Assembly: GCF_002870965.1 (NCBI RefSeq)
Contig: NZ_PHSO01000005.1
Coordinates: forward strand, 434,001 to 498,000
DNA length: 64,000 bases
Origin: Tsuneonella flava
Lineage (GTDB): Bacteria > Pseudomonadota > Alphaproteobacteria > Sphingomonadales > Sphingomonadaceae
Reading direction: 5' to 3'
This document shows positions 26,084 to 34,169 of the stretch, piece after piece. Each line of letters begins with the position of its first letter. Position 1 is the first letter of the stretch. The notes beneath the pieces were generated by a model. It made no database searches, was not told the DNA's origin, and saw nothing but the letters and a program-made list of their open reading frames with translations. Made by a program: the position numbers and the translations under genes.

Positions 26084-28247
26084 ATTTCAGGTTCTGGCCA
26101 TACTGCGCGCCGTATCCCGATTTTCGGGAATCGAACCGGCTGAGTATCACACCGCCGATGCGCCCCTGTATATCGCTGAGGCGACGGAATGCCTGACGAG
26201 CGGAATGAACTCTGTTTGCGCCAGACCGAACCACCAGCACGGTCTGTTCCGACACGCTGGCCAGTTCGATAGCGTCGGCAAAGCCGAGAATGGGCGGACA
26301 ATCGATAAAGATTCCATCGTATTGCTCTGAAAGTTTTGCGATGACAGAGGCGAGATTGTCCGCTGCCAAAAGTTCCGCCGGGTTTGGTGGACAGGCGCCG
26401 GATGGTATCACATCGATCTGCCGTCGGGCATCATGGCGGACAACATCGGCCAGGCTCGCGGTGCGCGAAAGGACAGCCGACAACCCGACATCGTTATCCA
26501 TCCCGAACAGGATGTGCTGACACGGTTTGCGAAGATCGGCATCGATGACCAGAACCTTCTTGCCGAGGCGGGCGTAAGCGGTGGCCAGCGCGAAGCAGGA
26601 TAGGGACTTACCTTCGCCCTCGGTGGCGCTGGTAAATGCAAGACTGCGCGGCAGACCGCCGACCGATGAAATGTTAAGCGATGCGCGAATGGCCGCGTAG
26701 GCTTCCGACAATTCGCTTCCCGGATCGCGCAGGGCATCGCAGGCCGATTGGTCGCCCACATCGGGAGTGACCCCGTACAGCGACAGGCGCAGGCCGCGTT
26801 CGATATCATCGGGTGTGCGTAGGCGACCGAAGACGTGTTCCCGGAAAAATGTGAACAGCGTGGCGCACCCCAGCCCGATCATCCCTGCAAGCGTGAGAAC
26901 GAGCGAGCCGTTCGGTTTTACCGGACGATCGGGCACACGTGCGCGGTCGACCAGCGACAGGTTATTGGTTTGCACCCCGGATTGTGCCGTCAGTTCGGTA
27001 TATCGAGCCAGAAGCGCTTCATATTGGGTGCGGTTTGTCTGGTTCTGCCGTTCGAGAATGCCAAGTTGAATCGCAGCACGTTGTTCGCGCAATTGCTCCT
27101 GCTTGAGTGAAGTCAGGCGATCCCTGAGCTCCCGCTCTGTACCGAGCGCGCTGTCGTATGGCGCACGCAGCCCCTGCCGGATATTGCGGGCATGCAGCGC
27201 CAATTGGTCCGACAGGGTGCCGACTTCGGATTGCAGTTGCCTCACACCGGGATGATCGGGCAGATGCCGGGCTCGCTCCGCTGCCAGAGCGGCCCGTTTG
27301 CTACTGAGTTGCTCGGACAATCGCTGGACGGCTTCGTTCTGGTTGACTTGCGGTATGCTGAGGACTGGCAGATCGGCAATGGCCGCCCATTGTCGGGCTG
27401 TAGCGATGCGATGCGCAACTGCCGTGTTGAGATCGCTGTTGAGCTGTTGGAGCGATTGACCTGTCAGGGTTTGCGCGGCGCTCCCCACTTGCTGCTCGTC
27501 ATTGGCAATTCCGATGATGCGCGCCTTTTCGGAATAGCGGGTGGCGTCCATTTCGCTCTGCGCCAGTCGGTTACGCGCCTCAGCCAGCTGGCTGGCGAGG
27601 AAGCGACGAGCATAGTTCAATGTATCGCGATGGCGTTGCAGGTTATTCAGGACAAAATTGTTCGCGTAACTGTTTGCGATCCGTGCGGACAGTTCTGCAT
27701 CCGGGCTTTCGAACGTGATGGTGACGATCCGGCTGTCGAGAGGCAGGTTCGTCGAAAGATGGGTCGTCAGCGCGCCCACAACGGCCTCTTCCCGCTTTTG
27801 CCTCCGCTCGCTGGCCGACAAACCATCATAGTCTGGGGTCACGCCCATACTGTTTAGGAAATTGTCGCTCGTCAGCAGGTGCAGATCTTTTGCGACGGTT
27901 TCCGCCAGTGACCGGCTTTTCAGGATATCGATCTGGGTTTGCAGAAAACGGTCGGCATCCTGAATCGCAGCGGATGCGTCCGCTTCTTCAGTGCCGACGA
28001 TTTTGACAGGCGCCTGATCGATCTGGACAGAGGAGGAAGCGGCGTAAATCGGTGTCGTAAGCATCAGGGCGATGGTGCCGCACAGAATGGTCGCGGCAAT
28101 TATTCCGCAGATCCAATACCGCGCACGATAAATGGCCGACCAGATTGCGCCGAAATCGAACGCAATGGAGTGCTCCATCGGATATGCAGGACGGGCGGTG
28201 GACTGCTCTGCAGGAGAGGGGGCGGTGTTGTGGTTTGCAAGAGACAT
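26076..28247 (-). CDS. Wzc-type polysaccharide co-polymerase / BY-kinase
   Basis: 723 residues from ATG 28247. Controls chain length and export of capsular or exopolysaccharide. The Wzz domain is bounded by a transmembrane helix at about 47-67 (GIIAATILCGTIALMLTT) and another near 445-465 (SLVLTLAGMIGLGCATLF). A long periplasmic coiled-coil region lies between. The cytoplasmic kinase domain has Walker A SATEGEGKSLSC, Walker A' VLVIDADLRKP and Walker B IFIDCPP. Three tyrosines in the last 12 residues (YGAQYGQNLKYG) form the autophosphorylation cluster. A GTG at 28280 that overlaps the upstream gene is an alternative start; neither has a good ribosome site. Confidence 0.92.
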   Translation of the reverse strand: MSLANHNTAPSPAEQSTARPAYPMEHSIAFDFGAIWSAIYRARYWICGIIAATILCGTIALMLTTPIYAASSSVQIDQAPVKIVGTEEADASAAIQDADRFLQTQIDILKSRSLAETVAKDLHLLTSDNFLNSMGVTPDYDGLSASERRQKREEAVVGALTTHLSTNLPLDSRIVTITFESPDAELSARIANSYANNFVLNNLQRHRDTLNYARRFLASQLAEARNRLAQSEMDATRYSEKARIIGIANDEQQVGSAAQTLTGQSLQQLNSDLNTAVAHRIATARQWAAIADLPVLSIPQVNQNEAVQRLSEQLSSKRAALAAERARHLPDHPGVRQLQSEVGTLSDQLALHARNIRQGLRAPYDSALGTERELRDRLTSLKQEQLREQRAAIQLGILERQNQTNRTQYEALLARYTELTAQSGVQTNNLSLVDRARVPDRPVKPNGSLVLTLAGMIGLGCATLFTFFREHVFGRLRTPDDIERGLRLSLYGVTPDVGDQSACDALRDPGSELSEAYAAIRASLNISSVGGLPRSLAFTSATEGEGKSLSCFALATAYARLGKKVLVIDADLRKPCQHILFGMDNDVGLSAVLSRTASLADVVRHDARRQIDVIPSGACPPNPAELLAADNLASVIAKLSEQYDGIFIDCPPILGFADAIELASVSEQTVLVVRSGANRVHSARQAFRRLSDIQGRIGGVILSRFDSRKSGYGAQYGQNLKYG

Positions 28248-28269
28248 AGGCCCGGATCCGGTTCTGTGT

Positions 28270-28956
28270 TCAGAGCGCACGGACGAACAGTGCAGTCAGG
28301 AGAGGCGATGCCTGCAGGACATCGCGCAGGGTGCCTTTGACCTGAGAGTATCCGACCACCACGATGTCTCCGCCCTCCAGCGGGATGTTCGGCTCGATAC
28401 CCTTGCGGACTTTCGCCAGATCGAAGCGGGCTACATACAGTTCCTCCCCCACTTCCCGGAACACGATGATCTCGTTCAGTTTGGCAGTGCGGGTTGGCCC
28501 CTGAGCCATCGCCATCGCCTGAATCAGCGAAGTATCGCCCTGAATATCGAAGACACCAGGCTTCACTACGTCCCCTTCGACTGTCAGCCGCTGAGCGGCC
28601 GATCTGGCGATGAACACAGTGACTTGCGGATCGACGATGTATCGTTGTCCGAGCCGTCCGGCGATCAGGCGGGAAATCTCCTCCCCCGTCAGGCCTGAAA
28701 CAGCCAGGTTGCCGATCAGCGGGAAGGGAATGGTTCCGGTCGCATCGACCGTTATCGCTTCGAACGACAAGCCCGGCTCGCCAAACACGTTGATCTGCAG
28801 GGTATCCGCCGGCCCGACGCGATAGATGGCGTGCTGTGCACTGGGAAAGGCGTCTGGTGTGGCCAGTCGCGCCCGCGTGTTATCGAGCGATGGCGTGGGC
28901 GCGCAACCTGCCAGCATCGCCAGCCCGGGCAGTGCGAGGCGGAGCATTGTCTTCAT
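28270..28956 (-). CDS. Possible separate Wza-type export lipoprotein (internal start)
   Basis: An alternative translation product within the fused gene: 228 residues starting at ATG 28956, preceded by AAGGA with a 10-nt gap. It would yield a normal lipoprotein precursor (18-residue signal ending LAGC) and the whole Poly_export/SLBB module. Mature Wza homologues are outer-membrane lipoproteins, which a fused membrane domain would obstruct unless the product is cleaved or made independently. This is why I list it as a second product. Confidence 0.5.
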   Translation of the reverse strand: MKTMLRLALPGLAMLAGCAPTPSLDNTRARLATPDAFPSAQHAIYRVGPADTLQINVFGEPGLSFEAITVDATGTIPFPLIGNLAVSGLTGEEISRLIAGRLGQRYIVDPQVTVFIARSAAQRLTVEGDVVKPGVFDIQGDTSLIQAMAMAQGPTRTAKLNEIIVFREVGEELYVARFDLAKVRKGIEPNIPLEGGDIVVVGYSQVKGTLRDVLQASPLLTALFVRAL

Positions 28957-30315
28957 CGATTTTCTGTCCTTGGAAGGGGGTGGGGAACCATGCGTCGTGT
29001 GCTCGCCGTGTTCGGCGAATGTCATGGCCAGCCCCATTGCGAATAACGCCAGTAGCGATGGCACCCTTACGGGGTAGTCCACGAGTGAGTGTAGCAGGAA
29101 TGCGATCATCCAGAGCGCGCCAAGCGGCGCCAGCGAGGGCGGGCTATCGTGATGCCGGAAGATCGCAGTCAGGCGTTTCGCGAATACCGCCAGAAAAAGC
29201 GCGAACCCGATAGCGAAGGGCAAACCGCCTTCCAGAAACAGTTCAAGATATTCGTTGTGCGCGTGGTTGGCATATGCCGGTGTAAGCTGATCGATCGGCT
29301 CAACCATCGCATAAACCGGGATGAACGTGCCGTAGCCGGAGCCGAGTGGAAAAAACTCTTTCGCTGCAATCCAGCTCGTAGCCCACAACTGCCAGCGTGC
29401 GTCGACATCGATTGCCTCAAACCGGTTTAAGGCACCGGCGACGGTATCGTTGAAGATGGCCAGTGCGGCCAATCCGGGTGCAAATATACCCGCCGCTATC
29501 GATATGGTTGCGATCCCTATTCGGCGCGATGGCCGCTGAAACAGCGCTATGGCGAGGATTGTGGAGCCAACCGCTAACACGATGCCCGCGCGCGATGCTG
29601 TCCCGACAGCGCCCAGCAAGAGCGCGAGCGAGCAAAACAATGCAATGCCGCGGGTCTTGTCGGATGCCCTGCTGGAATGGCCACCCCTAAGTTTCGCCAG
29701 CCACCAGACCGTTGCGCTCGCAAGGCCCAGAAACAGCGCCTGATGATTGCGATTGGCGAAGAATCCCGGCCCGTTCAAAACATGCGGACTGTTCCAGAAA
29801 TCGAAAGTGTCCCCACCGCTCGATATCTGGATCGCCGCGACGGTAAGGCTGGCGAGGGCCACGATTACGGTTGCATACAGGCAATGGATAATAACCGCTC
29901 GGCCAGTATTGCGGAAAATGACATAGAGCGTCGCGCCCAGTAATGCGAAAGAGAAAAAGCCGAACGTCGCGTATAAGTCGGTGGTCGACGCAGCCCAGTC
30001 ATTGTGCCCGGCATATGCGCGGATTTCGCCGATCAGCGCGGGTTGGAATCGCGCAAGCAGGCGCGGCGGCAATGGAACTAGCTGAAGCGCAACTAACCCT
30101 AACGCGGCGAGAGCGCCCCAAATTCCCGCCGGTGCACCGTGCCGGGGAGGAAAGAATATCAGGCCGAAGGCAGTCGCCGCCATCAGTTGCAGCAGCGGCA
30201 ATTGCCATCCCAGAAATCGCGCATCTTTCCCACCAAGCAGGAGAAAGCATACCATCAGAGCGAGCACTGCGTTAGCCCGCAGTATCGGTCGGATATTATC
30301 GGATAGCCCGGTCAT
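28270..30315 (-). CDS. Fused O-antigen polymerase/ligase and Wza-type export lipoprotein
   Basis: 681 residues in one frame with no internal stop. Residues 1-440 form a multi-helix membrane protein of the O-antigen ligase/Wzy (Wzy_C) family, with the characteristic periplasmic loop ANHAHNEYLELFLEGG (about 345-360). Residues 454-681 are a complete polysaccharide export protein: lipoprotein signal MKTMLRLALPGLAMLAGC with lipobox LAGC, the Poly_export segment IYRVGPADTLQINVFGEPGL, and an SLBB-like domain (LTVEGDVVKPGVFDIQG). An internal ATG at 28956 has AAGGA 10 nt upstream, so the lipoprotein could also be made separately. It lies 10 nt after the sugar transferase and adjoins the Wzc gene. Confidence 0.85.
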   Translation of the reverse strand: MTGLSDNIRPILRANAVLALMVCFLLLGGKDARFLGWQLPLLQLMAATAFGLIFFPPRHGAPAGIWGALAALGLVALQLVPLPPRLLARFQPALIGEIRAYAGHNDWAASTTDLYATFGFFSFALLGATLYVIFRNTGRAVIIHCLYATVIVALASLTVAAIQISSGGDTFDFWNSPHVLNGPGFFANRNHQALFLGLASATVWWLAKLRGGHSSRASDKTRGIALFCSLALLLGAVGTASRAGIVLAVGSTILAIALFQRPSRRIGIATISIAAGIFAPGLAALAIFNDTVAGALNRFEAIDVDARWQLWATSWIAAKEFFPLGSGYGTFIPVYAMVEPIDQLTPAYANHAHNEYLELFLEGGLPFAIGFALFLAVFAKRLTAIFRHHDSPPSLAPLGALWMIAFLLHSLVDYPVRVPSLLALFAMGLAMTFAEHGEHTTHGSPPPSKDRKSMKTMLRLALPGLAMLAGCAPTPSLDNTRARLATPDAFPSAQHAIYRVGPADTLQINVFGEPGLSFEAITVDATGTIPFPLIGNLAVSGLTGEEISRLIAGRLGQRYIVDPQVTVFIARSAAQRLTVEGDVVKPGVFDIQGDTSLIQAMAMAQGPTRTAKLNEIIVFREVGEELYVARFDLAKVRKGIEPNIPLEGGDIVVVGYSQVKGTLRDVLQASPLLTALFVRAL

Positions 30316-30325
30316 TTTCGCCGCA

Positions 30326-30964
30326 TCAGAAGGCGCGAGGGTGGATCAGAACGCGGATCGTGCGGATAACGATCCACAGATCGGCCCACATGCTCCATCC
30401 GTGTGCATATTCGAGATCCGACGCGAGGCGGCGGGTCAGGTCTTCCTCGTATTCGGTCGGACCGCGCAACCCGCGCACCTGTGCAAGGCCCGTCATTCCC
30501 GGTTTCAAAGCATGTCGATGCCAGTACTGACGGTCGATTTCCCAGAACAGTCTGCTGCCCACGCGCGAGCCGAGAGCGTGAGGACGTGGGCCGACGATGC
30601 TCATCTCCCCGCGCAATACGTTGAACAACTGAGGCAGCTCGTCGATGCTCGTGCGGCGGATGAACCATCCCACACGGGTCAGGCGTTCATCATTGTGCAC
30701 CGTCGATCTGCTGCCGAGATCGTCGCACCGATCCGGCTGCATGGAGCGAAATTTGTACATGGAAAATAGTCGGTTGCCTCGCCCAACGCGGGTTTGGACA
30801 AACAGTGCCGGATGGCCATCTTCCAGTCGAATCGCCAAAGCGGCCAGCATCATGACAGGCGCCAGCAGGACGATCCCTGCCAGCGCAGCGCATAGATCGA
30901 ATGTACGTTTGAATAGCCGCTGATAAAGGCTGAGCGTGCAAGACGGCACCGTATGCAATATCAA
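30326..30964 (-). CDS. Undecaprenyl-phosphate sugar-1-phosphate transferase
   Basis: 212 residues, a short bacterial sugar transferase (WbaP/Pss catalytic half only). Starts exopolysaccharide synthesis by moving a sugar-1-phosphate onto undecaprenyl phosphate. Seen: a membrane helix near 23-45 (LCAALAGIVLLAPVMMLAAL), LFVQTRVGRGNRLFSMYKFRSM, RRTSIDELPQLFNVLRGEMS, VGPRPHAL, and KPGMTGLAQVRGLRG. The sugar (glucose or galactose type) cannot be told. It is the first gene of the minus-strand export operon, with the AT-rich region 30965-31300 upstream. No glycosyltransferase or flippase gene is in this window, so the locus is incomplete alone. Confidence 0.92.
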   Translation of the reverse strand: MILHTVPSCTLSLYQRLFKRTFDLCAALAGIVLLAPVMMLAALAIRLEDGHPALFVQTRVGRGNRLFSMYKFRSMQPDRCDDLGSRSTVHNDERLTRVGWFIRRTSIDELPQLFNVLRGEMSIVGPRPHALGSRVGSRLFWEIDRQYWHRHALKPGMTGLAQVRGLRGPTEYEEDLTRRLASDLEYAHGWSMWADLWIVIRTIRVLIHPRAF

Positions 30965-31473
30965 GTGCTACCAGCCAGGCGATGGACGAACAGTGGGATG
31001 TTCGGCGCTTTGGTTGCCTGCCGACGCTGCCTTTTGCCGATTGCCCGATCCGCAGGCTGGGTCAGGGCTGGGAGAGTGTGCATGGGGCCGGATAAAACCA
31101 AAAATATACGATGTCATTGGGTGCGATGAATGATGTGCCAAATGAATAATTTGCTGATCTATGTTAATAAGTAAATATTATGCTTATTTTTAATTATTAC
31201 TATATTTCTGGCATCGTTTAGCAACTACATTATTATAAGTATTTGTTTATGTTGTTGTGTATGGGGGAAGTTGCGTCTCTAAAAAGGTGCTGGAGCGAGT
31301 GGGCAGGCCTTCAGCCTGATATGCATGCAGGATCACGCCCCCGAACCGATCAAGGCTCGAGGGAGCAACCTCTCCTATGCTGATTTGCGGGTCGGATTCC
31401 ACGCCGCCCAGGCTCAGGAGCTATTACTGACCCCATTTGGACGCCTCAACGGTGCCAGTAATAGATTCTGATC
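30965..31473. other. AT-rich intergenic island upstream of the exopolysaccharide operon
   Basis: 509 bases. 31125-31260 is strikingly AT-rich (long A/T runs such as TTATTTTTAATTATTACTAT) in otherwise GC-rich DNA. It probably contains the exopolysaccharide promoter and may bind a Ros/MucR- or H-NS-like regulator (inference). 31325-31471 holds a 48-codon open frame (MQDHAPEPIKARG... to ...LNGASNRF) with no ribosome site; I do not recognise it and treat it as a possible gene remnant. Confidence 0.6.
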
Positions 31474-33024
31474 CTAGTGAGCCGCGCTCGTATCCACATC
31501 TTTGGGGGGGCGGGGGGCAAGCCAGATCGTCGCGGCGGCAATCACGAAGAATATCGCAGTGAGCTGGAACACATGTTCTGTCGCCAGGACAATCGCTTGC
31601 TGCTGCACTTGCTGCCCGAACGCCGCAATGGCGGATGAAGGCGGCAGCCCCATTCCTTCCAGCTTGTGGATCACACTCTCGGGGTCATTGAGCGTACCTG
31701 CCAGGGCAGTCTGGTCCTGACGGGCCAGGTTTGCCCAGTGTGTCGTGTAGATCGAGGTTCCCATTGCGGCCGCCAGTGAGCGGGCGAATGCCAGAATGCC
31801 GGCTGCAGACGCTGTCTCGCGCGGTTCGACAGCGCCAAGGCTGATGACAGTGATCGGTACGAAGAACGCCGTCATACCGAAGCCTTGTATCAACTGGGGC
31901 AACATGATTTCCCAGAAGGTCGAATCGCTTGTCCAGAATGTTCGCAGCACACTCATCGCACCGAGCCAGCTCAGGCCGAAAAACACGAGAATGCGCGGAT
32001 CGAACTTCTTCATCAATCGGGGAATGAGCGGCGCAGTCAGCACCGCGAACACCCCGTTTACGCCAGTAACGATGCCCGCCTGGGTTGCAGTGTAACCCAT
32101 CGACTGTTGCAACCATTGGGGAATGATGACCACTGTCGCGAAAAACGTGCCGAAACCGAATGCCATCGTGAATACGCTGGCGGTGAAGCCCCGGTGTCGG
32201 AACACGGAAATATCCACGATCGGTTCGCGTTCACCCAGTTCCCAGATAACAAACGCCACGCAACCGACGGCAGCGACAATCGCACAGCCGACGATAAAGG
32301 ATGAACCGAACCAGTCGAGCTCCTGACCTTTGTCGAGCATCAGTTGCAGAGCGCCGACCCAAACAACCAGCATCGCCAGGCCGATCTTGTCGATCGAAAC
32401 GCTTTCCTCGCGCCCGTTATCGTAGGGGCGCAAGATCGCCACAATCCCGGTGAAGCAGATGAACACCACGGGAATGTTGATGAAAAAGATCCACCGCCAG
32501 GTGGTGGTGTCGCTGATCCATCCACCCAGAATGGGGCCGGCGATCGGCGCAACGATGGTGGTGATCGCCCAGATCGCCATTGCCGCAGGCTGTTTGTCGC
32601 GCGGGAACACAGTGAGCAGCATCGTCTGCGTAAGCGGCATGAGCGGGCCACCTGCAAAACCTTGCCCCAAGCGAAACAGGATCAGCGAGCTCAGCGAAGG
32701 TGCCATCCCGCAAAGCGTTGAAAATACGCCAAACCCGATCAGCGAACCGAGAATGGCCTTTAACGTACCGAACCGCTTGACGAAAAAGCCGGTCAGCGGA
32801 ACGCAGATCGCCTCTGCGACCGAATAGGTGGTGACGACCCACGTACCCTGGCTGGCCGATACGCCCAGTCCGCCCGCAATATGCGGGATCGAGACGTTGG
32901 CGACGGTCATGTCGAGCACGATGATGAAATTCGCCAGCGCCAGCATGATCGCGGCGAGCACGAGCCGTCCTCCCGCCAATGGCGTGGGCTCGGTCGAAGG
33001 GAGTGCAGCGGGCTGCGTAGCCAT
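31474..33024 (-). CDS. DHA2-family MFS multidrug exporter (EmrB type)
   Basis: 516 residues, about 14 transmembrane helices. The inner-membrane pump of a tripartite efflux system. Motif A-like GFFVKRFGTLKAILGSLIGFG and motif C GPILGGWISDTTTWRWIFFINIP (DHA2 signature) are clear, as is the opening LANFIIVLDMTVANVSIPHIAGGLG. The start codon overlaps the stop of the HlyD gene by one base (TGATG), indicating coupling. Third gene of the nodT-hlyD-emrB operon under the divergent TetR gene. Confidence 0.94.
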   Translation of the reverse strand: MATQPAALPSTEPTPLAGGRLVLAAIMLALANFIIVLDMTVANVSIPHIAGGLGVSASQGTWVVTTYSVAEAICVPLTGFFVKRFGTLKAILGSLIGFGVFSTLCGMAPSLSSLILFRLGQGFAGGPLMPLTQTMLLTVFPRDKQPAAMAIWAITTIVAPIAGPILGGWISDTTTWRWIFFINIPVVFICFTGIVAILRPYDNGREESVSIDKIGLAMLVVWVGALQLMLDKGQELDWFGSSFIVGCAIVAAVGCVAFVIWELGEREPIVDISVFRHRGFTASVFTMAFGFGTFFATVVIIPQWLQQSMGYTATQAGIVTGVNGVFAVLTAPLIPRLMKKFDPRILVFFGLSWLGAMSVLRTFWTSDSTFWEIMLPQLIQGFGMTAFFVPITVISLGAVEPRETASAAGILAFARSLAAAMGTSIYTTHWANLARQDQTALAGTLNDPESVIHKLEGMGLPPSSAIAAFGQQVQQQAIVLATEHVFQLTAIFFVIAAATIWLAPRPPKDVDTSAAH

Positions 33025-34169
33025 CAGTCGTTACCCGAAACGTCGATCTCGGCTTCCATCGACAGGCCGACACGTAGCGGATGGGCCGCCAGCTCTTTGG
33101 GGTCGAGTGCGATGCGAACCGGCAGGCGCTGGACCACCTTGATCCAGTTGCCGGTGGCGTTCTGGGCCGGAATAAGCGCGAATGCAGCGCCCGTGCCACC
33201 AGCAAATCCCACGACTTTTCCGTGATATACCACGTCGCTGCCGTAAAAGTCGGAAGTCAGCTCCACCGCCTGTCCGGGGCGTACTTTGCCGAGCTGGGTT
33301 TCCTTGAAGTTGGCATCGACATAGAGGCTGCCGACCGGGACGACGACCATCGCGGTGCTGCCGCGCTGGATCATCTGACCGACGCGAGCCGTCACCTGTG
33401 ACACCACCCCATCGACCGGCGCGCGTACTTTGGTTCGTTCGAGGTCAAGTTTCGCCGCATCCAGCGCCGCTTTCGCCTGCTGCACAGCGGGGCTGTCCTC
33501 GACAGTGGTTCCGCTGATCGGGGCCAGAGTCGCCTGGCGGTTGCTGGCTGCACTACGCAACTGGCTCTGTTGCTGGGTTACCGCGGCAGAGAGTTGTGCA
33601 ACGCGGGCGCGGGCAGCTTGCAGAGCGGTGGTCGTAGCGGTCAGTTCGTCTGCCGAGATGGCGCCCGTTCCTTGCAATGATTTCCGACGGTTATAGTCAG
33701 TCTGCGCTTTCGCCAGATCGGCCTGAGCAGCGGAGAGCTGTGCCTGCGCCTGCGCTACGGCTGCGGCCTGAGCGGCGGCCTGATCGGCCTGAGCGCTGCC
33801 TTGCGCGGTGACGGCGCGATACTGGCGGCGGGCGGCGGCGAGGTCCGCTTCCGCCTTCGCTACCGCGATTTTCTGGTCAGTATCATCGATTTGCAGCAGC
33901 AGTTGCCCCTTCTTCACCAGTTGGGTTTCGGTGACGGGCACCGCCACGATCTTGCCGCCGGTCAGCGGGGTCACCATCGCGTTGGAGCCCTGGACATAGG
34001 CATTGTCGGTCGACACGGTTCTCGACCCGATCAGCCAGTCGTAAGCGATGAAAAGCGCACCTAGAACGGCGACGATAATCACCAATCGTATCAACAGCTT
34101 CTTGCGCTTGCTGGCAGGGATAACGGCTTCGCTGCCATTGGCTGCGGGGGGGTCGATCTGGTCGGTCAT
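33024..34169 (-). CDS. HlyD/EmrA-family periplasmic adaptor
   Basis: 381 residues. Links the EmrB-type pump to the outer-membrane channel. One membrane anchor (about 26-46, LLIRLVIIVAVLGALFIAYDWL), then the lipoyl half-motif TVSTDNAYVQGSNAMVTPLTGGKI, a long Ala/Gln-rich coiled-coil hairpin (about 110-215), then VRAPVDGVVSQVTARVGQMI and a beta-barrel domain. Its start overlaps the NodT stop by 4 bp and its stop overlaps the pump start by 1 bp, so all three components are translationally linked. Confidence 0.94.
   Translation of the reverse strand: MTDQIDPPAANGSEAVIPASKRKKLLIRLVIIVAVLGALFIAYDWLIGSRTVSTDNAYVQGSNAMVTPLTGGKIVAVPVTETQLVKKGQLLLQIDDTDQKIAVAKAEADLAAARRQYRAVTAQGSAQADQAAAQAAAVAQAQAQLSAAQADLAKAQTDYNRRKSLQGTGAISADELTATTTALQAARARVAQLSAAVTQQQSQLRSAASNRQATLAPISGTTVEDSPAVQQAKAALDAAKLDLERTKVRAPVDGVVSQVTARVGQMIQRGSTAMVVVPVGSLYVDANFKETQLGKVRPGQAVELTSDFYGSDVVYHGKVVGFAGGTGAAFALIPAQNATGNWIKVVQRLPVRIALDPKELAAHPLRVGLSMEAEIDVSGND

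Noticed and set aside
24855-31473. Search for a direct repeat of the tRNA-Leu 3' end as an att site
   Set aside because: No second copy of the TTCGAGTCTTCTCGACCGCA segment was found to the right within the exopolysaccharide locus, so an integrated island is not demonstrated.
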